In this document: positions 1 through 9,827 of the stretch, piece after piece | How positions within the stretch are numbered: position 1 is the stretch's first letter | Layout: every line of letters begins with the position of its first letter | Assembly: GCF_022835675.1 (NCBI RefSeq) | Contig: NZ_BQUT01000005.1 | Coordinates: 681,571-745,570 of the forward strand | From: Companilactobacillus sp. RD055328 | GTDB taxonomy: Bacteria; Bacillota; Bacilli; Lactobacillales; Lactobacillaceae | DNA: 64,000 nt | Direction: 5' to 3' | Program-made: the position numbers and the translations under genes | The notes under the pieces: model-generated | What the model was told of the DNA's origin: nothing | The model's database searches: none | The model's input: only the letters and a program-made list of their open reading frames with translations

Positions 1-268
1 AGGCTTCAGCTAGTCCGTTAGGTTCATCTTGTACTTCATATGAAAGATTAAGACCTAGATCGCTACCGTCACCAAATAATTGTTCAAAACGTGAAATATC
101 TGTAGGAGTTGAAATAATCAATATATCTTGAATTCCTGCCAACATCAAAACTGACATTGGATAATAAATCATCGGTTTGTCATAGATGGGAATCAATTGT
201 TTTGAAATTGCCTTAGTAATTGGATATAGTCTTGTACCTGAACCACCTGCTAAAATAATACCTTTCAT
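1..268 (-). CDS. rmlA: Glucose-1-phosphate thymidylyltransferase, N-terminal part
   Basis: Only the first 89 or so codons lie in the window; the gene runs off the left edge. The reading begins [16 protein letters not shown], the nucleotide-binding signature of sugar-nucleotide pyrophosphorylases, followed by the [15 protein letters not shown] substrate-site motif typical of RmlA/RfbA. The enzyme makes dTDP-glucose, the first step to dTDP-L-rhamnose for polysaccharide assembly in the cytoplasm. The start has a good ribosome site (AGGAG about 11 bases upstream). It follows two glycosyltransferase genes on the same strand but has its own promoter. The remaining rml genes presumably continue beyond the edge; this is inference. 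Confidence 0.93.
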   Translation of the reverse strand, partial: MKGIILAGGSGTRLYPITKAISKQLIPIYDKPMIYYPMSVLMLAGIQDILIISTPTDISRFEQLFGDGSDLGLNLSYEVQDEPNGLAEA

Positions 269-305
269 AATTAAACAACTCCTAAATCTGTATTTTATGT
301 AATTA

Positions 306-334
306 AGTATAAGTTACCCCAAAATTATAGACAA
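306..334 (-). promoter_or_regulatory. Predicted promoter of rmlA
   Basis: On the minus strand, TTGTCT (-35, 334-329) and TATACT (-10, 311-306) are separated by 17 bp, about 40 bp upstream of the rmlA start. The 269-352 gap holds nothing else that I can recognise. Confidence 0.5.
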
Positions 335-352
335 GCCCATCTAAAGCTATCT

Positions 353-1069
353 TTAATTTTTTCTTCTGTATTGTAGTAATTCTTTCACTAAATTAATTCT
401 ATCCTTAAACATTATAAACTTACTACGCTTTTTCATTCCAGTAACATTACCTCCATGTCTAACATATTTCATAAGAGGCTCGCTAATAGTAGTAATCTTT
501 AATTTTTCAATTTTTGCCACATCGAATATCCATTGATCATGCATCGGAATAGAATCGGGAAATGGTATAACTAATTTTGCCAATTTTAATGATATAGCCA
601 TCATAGCACCAGTATATCCATTACTAATAATATTCCCTATCAAGCTTTGATCTAACTTATTCTTATTATAGTGATTCCAAGAGTTATCAATTATCTTTAA
701 ATCACCATCCACAACAATCCCATCATGGATAACCAAATCAGCATTTTTATTAAACTCATTCATAACTTGTGTGATTTTATTTTCTAACCAAATATCATCT
801 TGATCGGAAAAAAACAAATATTCACCGTTGGCTTTTTTTATAGCTTTTTCAAAGCTTTTAATTGGTCCAATATTTGTTTCATTGACAATTACAGAAATAC
901 TAATACTACTTTTATTTTTAATAGACTCAAGAATTTCTACAGTTTCATCAATTGATTTATCATCAACTATAATAACTTCATCATTTTCGTCTAATTGATT
1001 TAAAATTGATTCTAGTTGTCGCGTAATAGTTTTTGATCCATTATATGTAGCAATACAAACTGAAATCAT
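353..1069 (-). CDS. Glycosyltransferase family 2
   Basis: A 238-residue GT-A fold glycosyltransferase. The N-terminus (SVCIATYNGSKTI) is the nucleotide-binding strand of family 2, IIVDDKS follows, and SDQDDIW at residues 88-94 supplies the DxD metal/sugar-nucleotide motif. No membrane segment is visible, so it should act at the inner face of the membrane on a lipid-linked acceptor. The DQDDIW form is common in rhamnosyl- and related transferases of EPS clusters, and rmlA lies next door, so dTDP-rhamnose is a plausible donor; this is inferred only. It sits 6 bp behind the second glycosyltransferase in the same operon. Confidence 0.9.
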   Translation of the reverse strand: MISVCIATYNGSKTITRQLESILNQLDENDEVIIVDDKSIDETVEILESIKNKSSISISVIVNETNIGPIKSFEKAIKKANGEYLFFSDQDDIWLENKITQVMNEFNKNADLVIHDGIVVDGDLKIIDNSWNHYNKNKLDQSLIGNIISNGYTGAMMAISLKLAKLVIPFPDSIPMHDQWIFDVAKIEKLKITTISEPLMKYVRHGGNVTGMKKRSKFIMFKDRINLVKELLQYRRKN

Positions 1070-1075
1070 TAAAAC

Positions 1076-1894
1076 TTATCTCCGTCTCACTTCAAAATAT
1101 TTTTTTAAAGTTTTTTTCCAAAACTTTCTATTTTTAACTAATAAGAACTGTTTACCAGCTCTCATGAAAAGTGTATTAATAAATTTAGATAATTGATCTG
1201 TATTGTAATTTGTATAATAAAGAACTTCTGAATTCAAAATACTCTCATATCTAGTTATGCTCATGGAATTAATATCTTGAACTGATAATTCATGATTAAT
1301 TTTTTCAGAAGATATTATGTATTGAGACTCTTTTTCCCTATTTAAGCGCCAAAATATCCAATGATCTAAGAAATCTAATTTAAATTCTTCATTAAATCCA
1401 CCAATACTAGATAGTATTCTCACTGATAGTGCACTTCCAGAATTAATAGCCATTATTGGTAATGATACATCTCCCACATTTGGGACCCTTTTATGTCTTA
1501 ATGAAATGTATTTATCCGCCATTAATGGAGAAATGATATTTTCATTACTAATAATTCGTGGCAAGATAGCTTTAACATCTTTACTAGCAGTTGAAATTAC
1601 TTCTTCTAAGAATGACTCTGTTAATACAGTATCATGATCAAGTAACAGTAACCATTCCGAATCATTTTTCTGTGCATATTTTAATGCCATATTGTAAGGC
1701 AATGATAAACCTTCATTACTAATAGATTGTATATTTACAATATTATTACCTTCAAGCACAGGTGCAACTTTTTCATTATCATATATAAATAAATTGATTT
1801 TTTCTTCATTGGAATACCGCATTAATATTTCATAACTCGGCGTTCTACGAAAATCTTTCTTATACGTCACAATAATTACAGTTACTTTTTTCAT
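1076..1894 (-). CDS. Glycosyltransferase family 2 (EPS)
   Basis: About 272 residues. MKKVTVIIVTYKKDF is a family 2 start, and LLLLDHDTVL (near residue 84) gives the DxD-like motif. AINSGSALSVR followed by GGFNEEFKLDFLDHW matches the acceptor-side region of rhamnosyltransferase-like GT2 enzymes. A longer reading adds four residues (start at 1906), but GAGG lies only 6-7 bases before the ATG at 1894, so that start is preferred. It overlaps or abuts the end of the Wzz-like gene, indicating cotranscription. It likely adds one sugar to the repeat unit; donor and linkage cannot be read. Confidence 0.88.
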   Translation of the reverse strand: MKKVTVIIVTYKKDFRRTPSYEILMRYSNEEKINLFIYDNEKVAPVLEGNNIVNIQSISNEGLSLPYNMALKYAQKNDSEWLLLLDHDTVLTESFLEEVISTASKDVKAILPRIISNENIISPLMADKYISLRHKRVPNVGDVSLPIMAINSGSALSVRILSSIGGFNEEFKLDFLDHWIFWRLNREKESQYIISSEKINHELSVQDINSMSITRYESILNSEVLYYTNYNTDQLSKFINTLFMRAGKQFLLVKNRKFWKKTLKKYFEVRRR

Positions 1895-1902
1895 TAAAAA
1901 CC

Positions 1903-3000
1903 TCATTTAAAGTAAACAACAAATAGGTTGGCATTCTTAATTTGTTTTATCTCATCGTATATTTCAGCGATTTGTTTTTTTGTGGTTTGCCCTTCATGTA
2001 CATTTAAAACATGAATAATACCATTTTTAATATTAATCTCAATAGAGTTATCTACGAAACTAATCCCTGAAATTTTATCTTTACCAAAAGTATACAATTC
2101 ATCTAAAGAATAATTTTTAATTTTTTCTTCATCTAAACTGGTTTCTGCATCACTAAACTTATTAACATCAACACTAATATTCATTTTATTTATTACTTCT
2201 AATACTTCTGGAATATAATCTGGTTCTTTTTCAAAATAAGATATTGCAACATCTAAATTTTCAATGTTTTCCATTACAATCGAACTTCTAAGAATTTTCA
2301 TAAATGAATTTTTAAGTTGATTTTTGTCTCTAACGAGGTAAACATTACTGTCAGAGAAAGTATTGACAATAAGCTTATGATCATAAATTCTAGGATCATA
2401 GTAAGCTTTAATAAAAGCACTTATAATACTTAAAATAAATGCTATAAAAATGGCAAAAACATACAACATTTTATTGCTTTGTACAGTGTTTTCAACTACT
2501 TTTGATCCGTAGTCAATAATTTTTGCTTCACCGCCCTGTAAAACATCTAAACTATCATTTGCCACTAATTCAGCTATATATTTACTGATTTTAGATGCAT
2601 TTTTTTCAGTAGTTGAAGTCGCAGTTATTTCAATAACTGCTGTCCCATTAGGGTTATTTATACTGTAATTCAAAAATTGATCTGAATTGATATGAATATC
2701 TTGTTTCATATTTTTAGATATATATTTATTGAATTTTTCCGATCCCAAAATTTCTTTTTCTGTATTTACATACACTTGTAAAGCAGGACCATCCACTGAA
2801 TCTCCGTTACTATCAGGCATTATTATCACTTTTGATGTCACATCAAAAGTAGACATTCCAACTTTTTTTTGATTATGGAGATAAGTTAATCCTCCTAAAA
2901 TAAATACTAAAGCAACGAATGTTGTAACAAATACCCACCAAGCCTTACTAAGACCTTTAAATAAACTTTTTATTGTATGAGAATGTATTGATAAATTCAT
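1903..3000 (-). CDS. Wzz-like polysaccharide chain-length protein
   Basis: 365 residues with the layout of a polysaccharide co-polymerase. There is one membrane segment near residues 20-42, an extracellular region, and a second segment near 178-200 ending in a basic KAYYDPR stretch, then about 160 cytoplasmic residues. The external region begins TFDVTSKVIIMPDS, like the start of Wzz domains. The cytoplasmic tail has no Walker motifs, so it is not a fused BY-kinase and is longer than a usual Gram-positive CpsC. It overlaps the Wzy gene by 4 bases, which fits a role in setting polymer length. The family assignment rests on topology and position more than on motifs. Confidence 0.7.
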   Translation of the reverse strand: MNLSIHSHTIKSLFKGLSKAWWVFVTTFVALVFILGGLTYLHNQKKVGMSTFDVTSKVIIMPDSNGDSVDGPALQVYVNTEKEILGSEKFNKYISKNMKQDIHINSDQFLNYSINNPNGTAVIEITATSTTEKNASKISKYIAELVANDSLDVLQGGEAKIIDYGSKVVENTVQSNKMLYVFAIFIAFILSIISAFIKAYYDPRIYDHKLIVNTFSDSNVYLVRDKNQLKNSFMKILRSSIVMENIENLDVAISYFEKEPDYIPEVLEVINKMNISVDVNKFSDAETSLDEEKIKNYSLDELYTFGKDKISGISFVDNSIEINIKNGIIHVLNVHEGQTTKKQIAEIYDEIKQIKNANLFVVYFK

Positions 3001-4262
3001 TGACTCTCCTCCAGATTTTTATACGGTATTTTTTTTACAATAAACTCCATGATATAAATTAGTACAAATAAATAAAAAATTCTCTGTGGATCAACCAGGG
3101 AAAGTGTAGCTATCGTCATCAATAAATATAAAATAATAACTAACATAATATCTCGATTTTTGCTTATAATAAGTGCGGTTATTACTTTATATGCGAACCA
3201 TAATAAACCAATAATTCCAAGGATTCCAAAAACCACAACAATTCCCATTGCTCCTACATCTTCAACAAAATACTTGCCATTACTCATGTAGACATAACTG
3301 TTATTGGGTCCGTGAAGTAGCTGATCATATTTTTTTGCATCTGGAAACCCAATGCCAAACCAATTATTATAGAAAATTTTACCAAAATAATATTTAATTT
3401 CATTTAATCGGATATCAAAACTAAGTTTTCTCTCACCGGATGTAAATAGATTAATAATAACAGGAACAACTATCGTACTTAAAACTAATGAGACTGACAA
3501 TATACCATACATTAATGCTGGAAATCTCTTCTTTAAAAGTGTTAAAAAAAAGAAAACAATAATAACAAAATCTAATATCATATACATTCTAGTACCGGAA
3601 ACAAAAACTATGTATAGAAAGTCTATTATAATACACAAAAAATTTATTAGCTGATGTTTATTTTTAAAATATATCTGTTTTATTACAGTTAATAGTAAAG
3701 CAAAAGAAATAAAGTCAGCCGGTCCCGCTATTCTAATAAGATGTAACATTGGCCCAAAACTATCAAAAATTGGGTTCAAACCATATATTCCAAAATCTAA
3801 AAATATAATATTTCTTTTTTCTAAAATAGCTTGAATTATTAAAATCACTGAATATATAGCACCAATAAAACTAAATGAACTCAAAATAAACTTAAAGTCT
3901 TTATTGCTATCAAAAAATAACACCAAAAGGAAATATAAAACTATCATTATATATATATAACTGTTCTTAATTGTAGTTAGAATACTTTGGTCATAGTAGA
4001 GAACTGATCCCCACATTGTAATTATATATATTACAATCCAACCAAAAATCATTATTAAAAAATGATATTTCCTTATTTGATTAGCCTTATTAAAATTAAA
4101 AATAAGATTAAATAATAATAAGCAGGTTATAAGAAAAATAGTTAATGTTTTATAGACATAAGAATTTATTAAAAAAAGAGATGAAGTAGTAGTCATCATC
4201 GAAAAAAATGATACTTGTAATATAACTATAAATAAAATAGCTATTCTATTAAATTTTGCCAA
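2997..4262 (-). CDS. Wzy-like O-antigen/EPS polymerase
   Basis: A 421-residue protein with about 11-12 hydrophobic helices. SGTRMYMIL is followed downstream by WFGIGFPDA and GPNNSYVYM, the pattern of the O-antigen ligase/polymerase superfamily, whose large external loop precedes the last helices. It would polymerise lipid-linked repeat units on the outer face of the membrane. The start codon is TTG, chosen because AAGGAG lies 6 bases upstream and no ATG is better placed. It is the first gene of the visible operon and is followed by the Wzz-like gene. Confidence 0.78.
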   Translation of the reverse strand: MAKFNRIAILFIVILQVSFFSMMTTTSSLFLINSYVYKTLTIFLITCLLLFNLIFNFNKANQIRKYHFLIMIFGWIVIYIITMWGSVLYYDQSILTTIKNSYIYIMIVLYFLLVLFFDSNKDFKFILSSFSFIGAIYSVILIIQAILEKRNIIFLDFGIYGLNPIFDSFGPMLHLIRIAGPADFISFALLLTVIKQIYFKNKHQLINFLCIIIDFLYIVFVSGTRMYMILDFVIIVFFFLTLLKKRFPALMYGILSVSLVLSTIVVPVIINLFTSGERKLSFDIRLNEIKYYFGKIFYNNWFGIGFPDAKKYDQLLHGPNNSYVYMSNGKYFVEDVGAMGIVVVFGILGIIGLLWFAYKVITALIISKNRDIMLVIILYLLMTIATLSLVDPQRIFYLFVLIYIMEFIVKKIPYKNLEESQ

Positions 4263-4346
4263 TACTTACTCCTTTCTTTATTCACTTCAATTAATAATAC
4301 TAAAAAAGGACGCTAAATTGAAATTTATCTTAAATAAATCATAAAA

Positions 4347-4382
4347 AAAAGAAATATCATAACATAATGATATTTCTTTTTT
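4347..4382 (-). terminator. Terminator of the GH73 gene
   Basis: A stem of AAAGAAATATCAT paired with its complement around a six-base loop, followed on the minus strand by a T tract, just beyond the stop at 4388. Confidence 0.85.
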
Positions 4383-4387
4383 ATTAG

Positions 4388-7006
4388 CTATATAGTGGTA
4401 GATTGATCAAACACAACATCAGCATTATCACCATTACCAGTAACACCCGATGAATAACGTATAAGATACTTATAATTGTGACCTTTCATATCTTTTGTAA
4501 TTGGAATATTCAGGCTAAATCCACTATTTTTAGAATTATAAATAAATGGATAAGCATCTTCAACATCCTTACGCTCTATACGATTAATTTTAAATCTTTT
4601 GTATTCTCTTCCCGTTGCAGTATCTAACATAATAATATAACTATATGGTTTATTCTTACTTCTATTATCCGCTTGCCAGCCTTGAATATGAATGTTTTTA
4701 TTTGTAACTGTTAAACTATCTAAGCTCGAAGCTTTTGTTGCTAAATCTGGAGTTGTAAGTGTCTTGCCATAAATATAATCAGTAGAGTTACCATTACCAT
4801 TCACATCATCAGTATAACGTGACATTAAGACATATTTTTTCCCATACATGTTCTTATCAAGTTTTAAATTTGTCTCGAATCCAGATTTATCTGCATTAAT
4901 AATGTTAGGGTAGGCATTAGCCACATCATCTCGGTTTTTTCGTTCTATCTTATATCGCTTAACTTCAGTTTTAGTTTCAGCATCCAAAAGGAATAGATAA
5001 CTATATGGTTTTTTATAGCTCTCACTTGAAGCATGCCAACCGTATACATAGATATCTTTCCCAGTAACAGTTGAAGTAAATAAATCACCGTAGTTTCCTT
5101 GTTCCCAATCAGGCACATTAGCAATATTATCAAAGATAACATCAGTCGTATTCCAATCTCCGTTAGGATCTGAAGTATATCTTAGAAGAAATTTGTATGA
5201 ATGTCCTCGCATAGAATTATCTACCGGTACATCTAAACTAAAACCACCATTCCCAGAATTGTATATTCCTGGGTAAGCTTTTTGAACATCAGGTCGTTTT
5301 GTTCTATTAATTTTAAATCGCTTAACTTCTTTTCCAGTTTTTTGATCAAGCATAATAGCAAAACTATATTTTTTACCTTGACTGTTATTATCTATTTGCC
5401 AACCATCTAGATGTATTTTTTTGTTTGTAACAGTAAAGTTGTCCATGCTAGATGCCTTTGTTTCGGCTTGCGGCGTACTGATTATGTTGTCAAATGTATA
5501 GTCGATATTACCTACATTTCCATTTGGATCTGATGAATAGCGAGACATTATAATATATTTCTTGCCATACATGCTTTTGTCCATTTCAAAGCTTGTTTCA
5601 AAGCCTGAATTTATGGACCCATCTATACCGTAAAACGCTTTTTGGACATCACTTCTTTGAGTACGATTTATTTTAATACGTTTTACTTCTTGATGAGTAT
5701 TAGCATCTAATAGGAATAAGTAACTATATGGCTTTTTAGATGCACTATTTGAAACATGCCACCCTCTAGCCTTAATCTCCGTTTGTGAAGTCGAATTTGA
5801 ATCTAAACTTCCGTTAGTAGGCACAGAAAATGTTGATTTTGAATATGTATAGTCTGACGTATCATTATCCCCTTTAGGATCTGATGAATAACGAGAAATA
5901 ACTGAATAATTCTTACCATACATGTCATCAGTCAATTTAAAAGTTGCTTCAAATCCAGAATATTCAGAATTTGGAATATCGGGATATGCATTATATACGT
6001 CTTTTCTTTGAGTACGATTAATCTTAACCCTTTGGACTTCTCGTCCTGTACTATTATCTATTAAAATAATAAAACTATATGGTTTATTGGTGCTTGCTTG
6101 TGCCGTGTGCCAACCACTAAATTTAATCGTATCTCCTGTAAATATTGAACTATCCAGCGATCCATTAGAAGCGTTAATTGCCACATCATCATACTTAGTC
6201 AACCCATAAGTTTCAATAATGCTGTTCAATATTTCTGGATAATTCGGTGCTGTAGCATAACCATCTTGATGTAGTAATTTAGTTACAGTCTTATAATCTG
6301 TAACACCTAATAAATTACTATATCTTGGATTAGACACCAAGAAATTACCGTGATCATCAATACTTTCATTATTACTTGGATATTTTCTAAATTCCGCATT
6401 AATAGTGATCCATTCACCATTAATATATTCTTGAGTAGGCATAACAACATATTGTCCATTATATCTTCCCTTAATACCAAATAAGTTATGCGCTTTTACA
6501 GCTAACCCTGATTGTCCCCAAGCACTCTCAACAATTGCTTGCGCAATTGTTACTGATGGAAGAACTTTATACTTTTTCCAACCCTCTACTGCACCTGATG
6601 ATACACTATTAATAAAAGCACTCGTATTAGCTCTTGGAATGATTGATGCTGTTCTAGCCATTAATGTTTGAATTTTTGCATCATAAAATCCTGGCCCCAT
6701 ACTACTATCCGTGGAAACTTTTTGATCACTATCTGCTTTTTCATCTGTTTTTGTGTCATCTATATTGGAAATCTCATCACCTGAAATATCCCCAGTTGTT
6801 TCGTTTACATTTGTATCTTTATTATTTCCTTGGTTTGTTACATCATCGGTTTTTTCAACTATATTTTCGTCCGCATTTGTATTGTTATCTTTTTTATCTG
6901 CCATTACAGTATTGGCTTTCGTTGCCAATAATACTGACTGTGTATTAAGTAATGATGCACTCAATATTCCAGTAAGCATCAAACTGTTCTTTAATTTATT
7001 TTTCAT
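4388..7006 (-). CDS. Secreted GH73 glucosaminidase with five surface modules
   Basis: 872 residues. A signal peptide (about 1-36) is followed by an Asp/Asn/Thr-rich linker to about 105. The glucosaminidase domain (about 125-272) contains AIVESAWGQSGLA with the expected catalytic Glu160 and HNLFGIKG, both typical of glycoside hydrolase family 73. From residue 282 to the end there are five modules of about 118 residues, each with GW(H/Q), KPYSY, R-x-x-R-x-DV, SGF and RYSSD landmarks. By subtype they run A-A-B-A-B. There is no LPxTG or WxL anchor, so the modules probably hold the enzyme to the wall. It should cut GlcNAc-MurNAc bonds of peptidoglycan. It lies beside an amidase with the same tail and has AAGGGGAG before its ATG. 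Confidence 0.9.
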   Translation of the reverse strand: MKNKLKNSLMLTGILSASLLNTQSVLLATKANTVMADKKDNNTNADENIVEKTDDVTNQGNNKDTNVNETTGDISGDEISNIDDTKTDEKADSDQKVSTDSSMGPGFYDAKIQTLMARTASIIPRANTSAFINSVSSGAVEGWKKYKVLPSVTIAQAIVESAWGQSGLAVKAHNLFGIKGRYNGQYVVMPTQEYINGEWITINAEFRKYPSNNESIDDHGNFLVSNPRYSNLLGVTDYKTVTKLLHQDGYATAPNYPEILNSIIETYGLTKYDDVAINASNGSLDSSIFTGDTIKFSGWHTAQASTNKPYSFIILIDNSTGREVQRVKINRTQRKDVYNAYPDIPNSEYSGFEATFKLTDDMYGKNYSVISRYSSDPKGDNDTSDYTYSKSTFSVPTNGSLDSNSTSQTEIKARGWHVSNSASKKPYSYLFLLDANTHQEVKRIKINRTQRSDVQKAFYGIDGSINSGFETSFEMDKSMYGKKYIIMSRYSSDPNGNVGNIDYTFDNIISTPQAETKASSMDNFTVTNKKIHLDGWQIDNNSQGKKYSFAIMLDQKTGKEVKRFKINRTKRPDVQKAYPGIYNSGNGGFSLDVPVDNSMRGHSYKFLLRYTSDPNGDWNTTDVIFDNIANVPDWEQGNYGDLFTSTVTGKDIYVYGWHASSESYKKPYSYLFLLDAETKTEVKRYKIERKNRDDVANAYPNIINADKSGFETNLKLDKNMYGKKYVLMSRYTDDVNGNGNSTDYIYGKTLTTPDLATKASSLDSLTVTNKNIHIQGWQADNRSKNKPYSYIIMLDTATGREYKRFKINRIERKDVEDAYPFIYNSKNSGFSLNIPITKDMKGHNYKYLIRYSSGVTGNGDNADVVFDQSTTI

Positions 7007-7097
7007 TTACTTTGACTCCCCTTGAGATAATTCCAAATTGAATACTATCATATTCGTTTCTTTCAATAATTGATTTAATCTATTCTTAACAAAAATA

Positions 7098-7128
7098 AAA
7101 AGAACTCTAAATATTTAGAGTTCTTTTT
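7098..7128 (-). terminator. Terminator of the amidase gene
   Basis: Perfect hairpin with AAGAACTCTAAA arms and a T tract on the minus strand; it begins right at the stop codon of the amidase gene. Confidence 0.85.
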
Positions 7129-9751
7129 ATATATTAGCCACATTATCAAAAACAACATCAGCGTTATCACCATTTCCAGTAACATCTGTAGAATATCTTA
7201 CGAGTAGTTTAAAAGAATGTCCTCTCATTTCATCTGTAATAGGAATATCTAAATTAAAACCACTATTTAACGAATTATATAATTCAGGATAAGCAGCTTG
7301 CACATCAGGTCTTTGTACACGACTTATTTTAAATCTGCTATACTCTCTACCTGTTGCAGTATCAAGCAATATGACATAACTATAAGGCTTATTTATACTA
7401 TTATTATCAGCCTGCCATCCATCCAAATGAATGTTATTTTTAGTAATTTCAAGATGATCTAAACTAGCCTCATTTGTTTTAGGAGCTTTAATTGTTAGTT
7501 GCTTAGAAGATATATAATCTATATTATCTCCATTACCATCTGGAGTTGAGGAATATCTTGACATAACAACGACATTTTTCCCATACATCGTATTATCAAT
7601 TTTAAAATCATTTTCAAACCCTGATTGTTCAGAATTTATTATGTTTGGGTAGGCACTACCCACGTCAATTCTTTGAGTCCTATTTATTTTAACTCGCTTA
7701 ATTTCTGAATATGTATTTGCATCAAGTAAAAATAAATAGCTATAAGGATGACTCTTACTATCACTACTTGCGTGCCATCCTCTAGCATGAATCGCATTAT
7801 TATTTATATACAATTCATTTAAATCACCATAATTACCTGTCTCCCAATTAGGAATATTTACTGCACTGCCAAATGTCACATCCGCATTATCTCCGTTCCC
7901 ACTAATATCCGACGAATAGCGAACCAAGAATTTATAAGTGTGGCCTCTCATTTCATCAATAATAGGAATATCTAATTTAAATCCACTGTTTAATGAATTA
8001 TAAATTTCAGGATAAGCAGCCTGCACATCAGGCCTTTGTTCGCGATTAATCTTAAATCGCTTATATTCTCTACCGGATGCAGTATCAAGCAATATAACAT
8101 AGCTATATGGCTTATTTAAAGACTTATTATCAGCTTGCCAACCATCGATGTGAATATTTGTCTTTGTAGATATTAAATGATCTAGACTCGAAGCCTTAGT
8201 TGGAGTTTCAGGAGTTTCTATTACTTTGTCAAATATGTAATCAACAACATCTGTATTCCCATTTGGATCTGAAGAATATCTCGACATCAATACATATTTT
8301 TTATCATACATATTCTCTTCTAGTTTAAAGCTATTATCAAAGCCAGAATTCAAAGAATTAAAAACATCTTTATATCCATTATAAACATCATTTCGTTGCG
8401 TTCGACTTATTTTGGATCTCTTCACTTCTGCGTGCGTTTTAGCATCGAGTAAAAATAGATAGCTATACGGTTTATTTCTAGAATCATTACTTATATGCCA
8501 CCCTCCAACACTAAGTGAGTTTTTATTGGACTTAATTTCATCCAAACTTCCAATGTTTTTTTGAGTTGGCATAGTTAAAATATTTCTATATGTATAATCA
8601 ATGTTGTTTATATTCCCATTAGGGTCTGACGAATATCTCGACATCAAGATATATTTTTTGCCATACATATCTTTTGTTATTTCAAAATCATTATCAAAAC
8701 CTGATTGCCCAGAATTACTAATATTAGGAAATGCAGATTGAACATCATCTCTTTGAGTACGACTTATTTTTATTCTCTTAACTTCAGTATGTGTTTTGGC
8801 ATCTAATAGAAATAAAAAACTATATGGTCGTCCTTCAGACTCTTGAGAAGCATGCCATCCATTAACATGAAGATTACCATTAATAATATCACCTTTATTA
8901 AGATCACCTCTATTTGCCGGCATTTCATTATAATAATGCTTAACTAATTCAAGAAACTGAGACATATCATATCCATACTTAGCAAAGTATGCGTCAGGAT
9001 CTGTATGATCAGTTCCACCTAAATATTGAGTTACGTTATGATGTGACCATATTGTTCCTTTACCACCATTAGCTTGTGCCAATGAAGGAGTTAAATCATA
9101 TTTCTTTAGCAAATACGCTGTGTACCAAGCTGAGTAGTTAGTCGTTTTAACAAAGTCATTATAATTTCTTGCTGTTACCATTTCAAATTGCGTGAAATAA
9201 TTATTTCCCACTGGTCCGCATCCCCATGCCCCATAATCGGTATCATGGATATTTAGAATTGATCCGGCATCAATAAAAGTATGAACAAATGCAGATTTCC
9301 ACCCTCCATTAATTTGGTAATCAGCTTCACTACGTGCTGAGTAATTATTAGGATTGGCTGTGTAATGAACAACGACTCCTGTAGGTCGATTGTCATCAGT
9401 TCCATAATTAAACATTTCGAATTGATGCAAGTCGTATGTAATATTCGGTGGTGTATAATCATGAGTCAGTATATAGTTATTTACATCCGGATATTTTTTA
9501 GAATCAGCCTTTTGAGACCTTTTCTTATCACTCTTTTTGATTGGCATACCTATATCATCGGTATTAGTACCTTTATCTTCTTTGGGTGTAGCATTTTTAA
9601 TTTCTTTTTCACTTAATCCTGATTTCATTTCAGATGGTGTTAACGTATTTTTATTTAAGATGGAATTCGCAGTAACATCTTTAGCACCTAAAATCAGTAA
9701 AATTATTGTACTAAGAACAATTCCAAATTTCCCAATATTTTTTTTAATCAT
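7127..9751 (-). CDS. Secreted N-acetylmuramoyl-L-alanine amidase with five surface modules
   Basis: 874 residues from the ATG at 9751, chosen because GGGGGA sits 5 bases upstream; an ATG seven codons earlier has no such site. A signal sequence (1-29) and linker precede an Amidase_2-type domain (about 105-275). VVVHYTAN (His129), TQFEMV (Glu190) and GGTDHTDP (His249, Asp251) look like the zinc ligands and catalytic residues. Five modules fill 282-874 in the order A-A-B-A-B, exactly as in the neighbouring glucosaminidase. The enzyme should split the MurNAc-L-Ala bond. It ends in its own terminator, so the two hydrolase genes are probably separate transcripts. Confidence 0.9.
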   Translation of the reverse strand: MIKKNIGKFGIVLSTIILLILGAKDVTANSILNKNTLTPSEMKSGLSEKEIKNATPKEDKGTNTDDIGMPIKKSDKKRSQKADSKKYPDVNNYILTHDYTPPNITYDLHQFEMFNYGTDDNRPTGVVVHYTANPNNYSARSEADYQINGGWKSAFVHTFIDAGSILNIHDTDYGAWGCGPVGNNYFTQFEMVTARNYNDFVKTTNYSAWYTAYLLKKYDLTPSLAQANGGKGTIWSHHNVTQYLGGTDHTDPDAYFAKYGYDMSQFLELVKHYYNEMPANRGDLNKGDIINGNLHVNGWHASQESEGRPYSFLFLLDAKTHTEVKRIKISRTQRDDVQSAFPNISNSGQSGFDNDFEITKDMYGKKYILMSRYSSDPNGNINNIDYTYRNILTMPTQKNIGSLDEIKSNKNSLSVGGWHISNDSRNKPYSYLFLLDAKTHAEVKRSKISRTQRNDVYNGYKDVFNSLNSGFDNSFKLEENMYDKKYVLMSRYSSDPNGNTDVVDYIFDKVIETPETPTKASSLDHLISTKTNIHIDGWQADNKSLNKPYSYVILLDTASGREYKRFKINREQRPDVQAAYPEIYNSLNSGFKLDIPIIDEMRGHTYKFLVRYSSDISGNGDNADVTFGSAVNIPNWETGNYGDLNELYINNNAIHARGWHASSDSKSHPYSYLFLLDANTYSEIKRVKINRTQRIDVGSAYPNIINSEQSGFENDFKIDNTMYGKNVVVMSRYSSTPDGNGDNIDYISSKQLTIKAPKTNEASLDHLEITKNNIHLDGWQADNNSINKPYSYVILLDTATGREYSRFKISRVQRPDVQAAYPELYNSLNSGFNLDIPITDEMRGHSFKLLVRYSTDVTGNGDNADVVFDNVANI

Positions 9752-9827
9752 TATTTCCCCCAAGTAAAACATTCGACATACAATATTTATATTCTATTAA
9801 ATAAAATGATCAATTACTATCCTATTA

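Noticed and set aside
6664-7025. Plus-strand frames opposite the GH73 signal and linker region
   Set aside because: Antisense of a low-complexity coding region, no ribosome site, composition typical of reverse reading.
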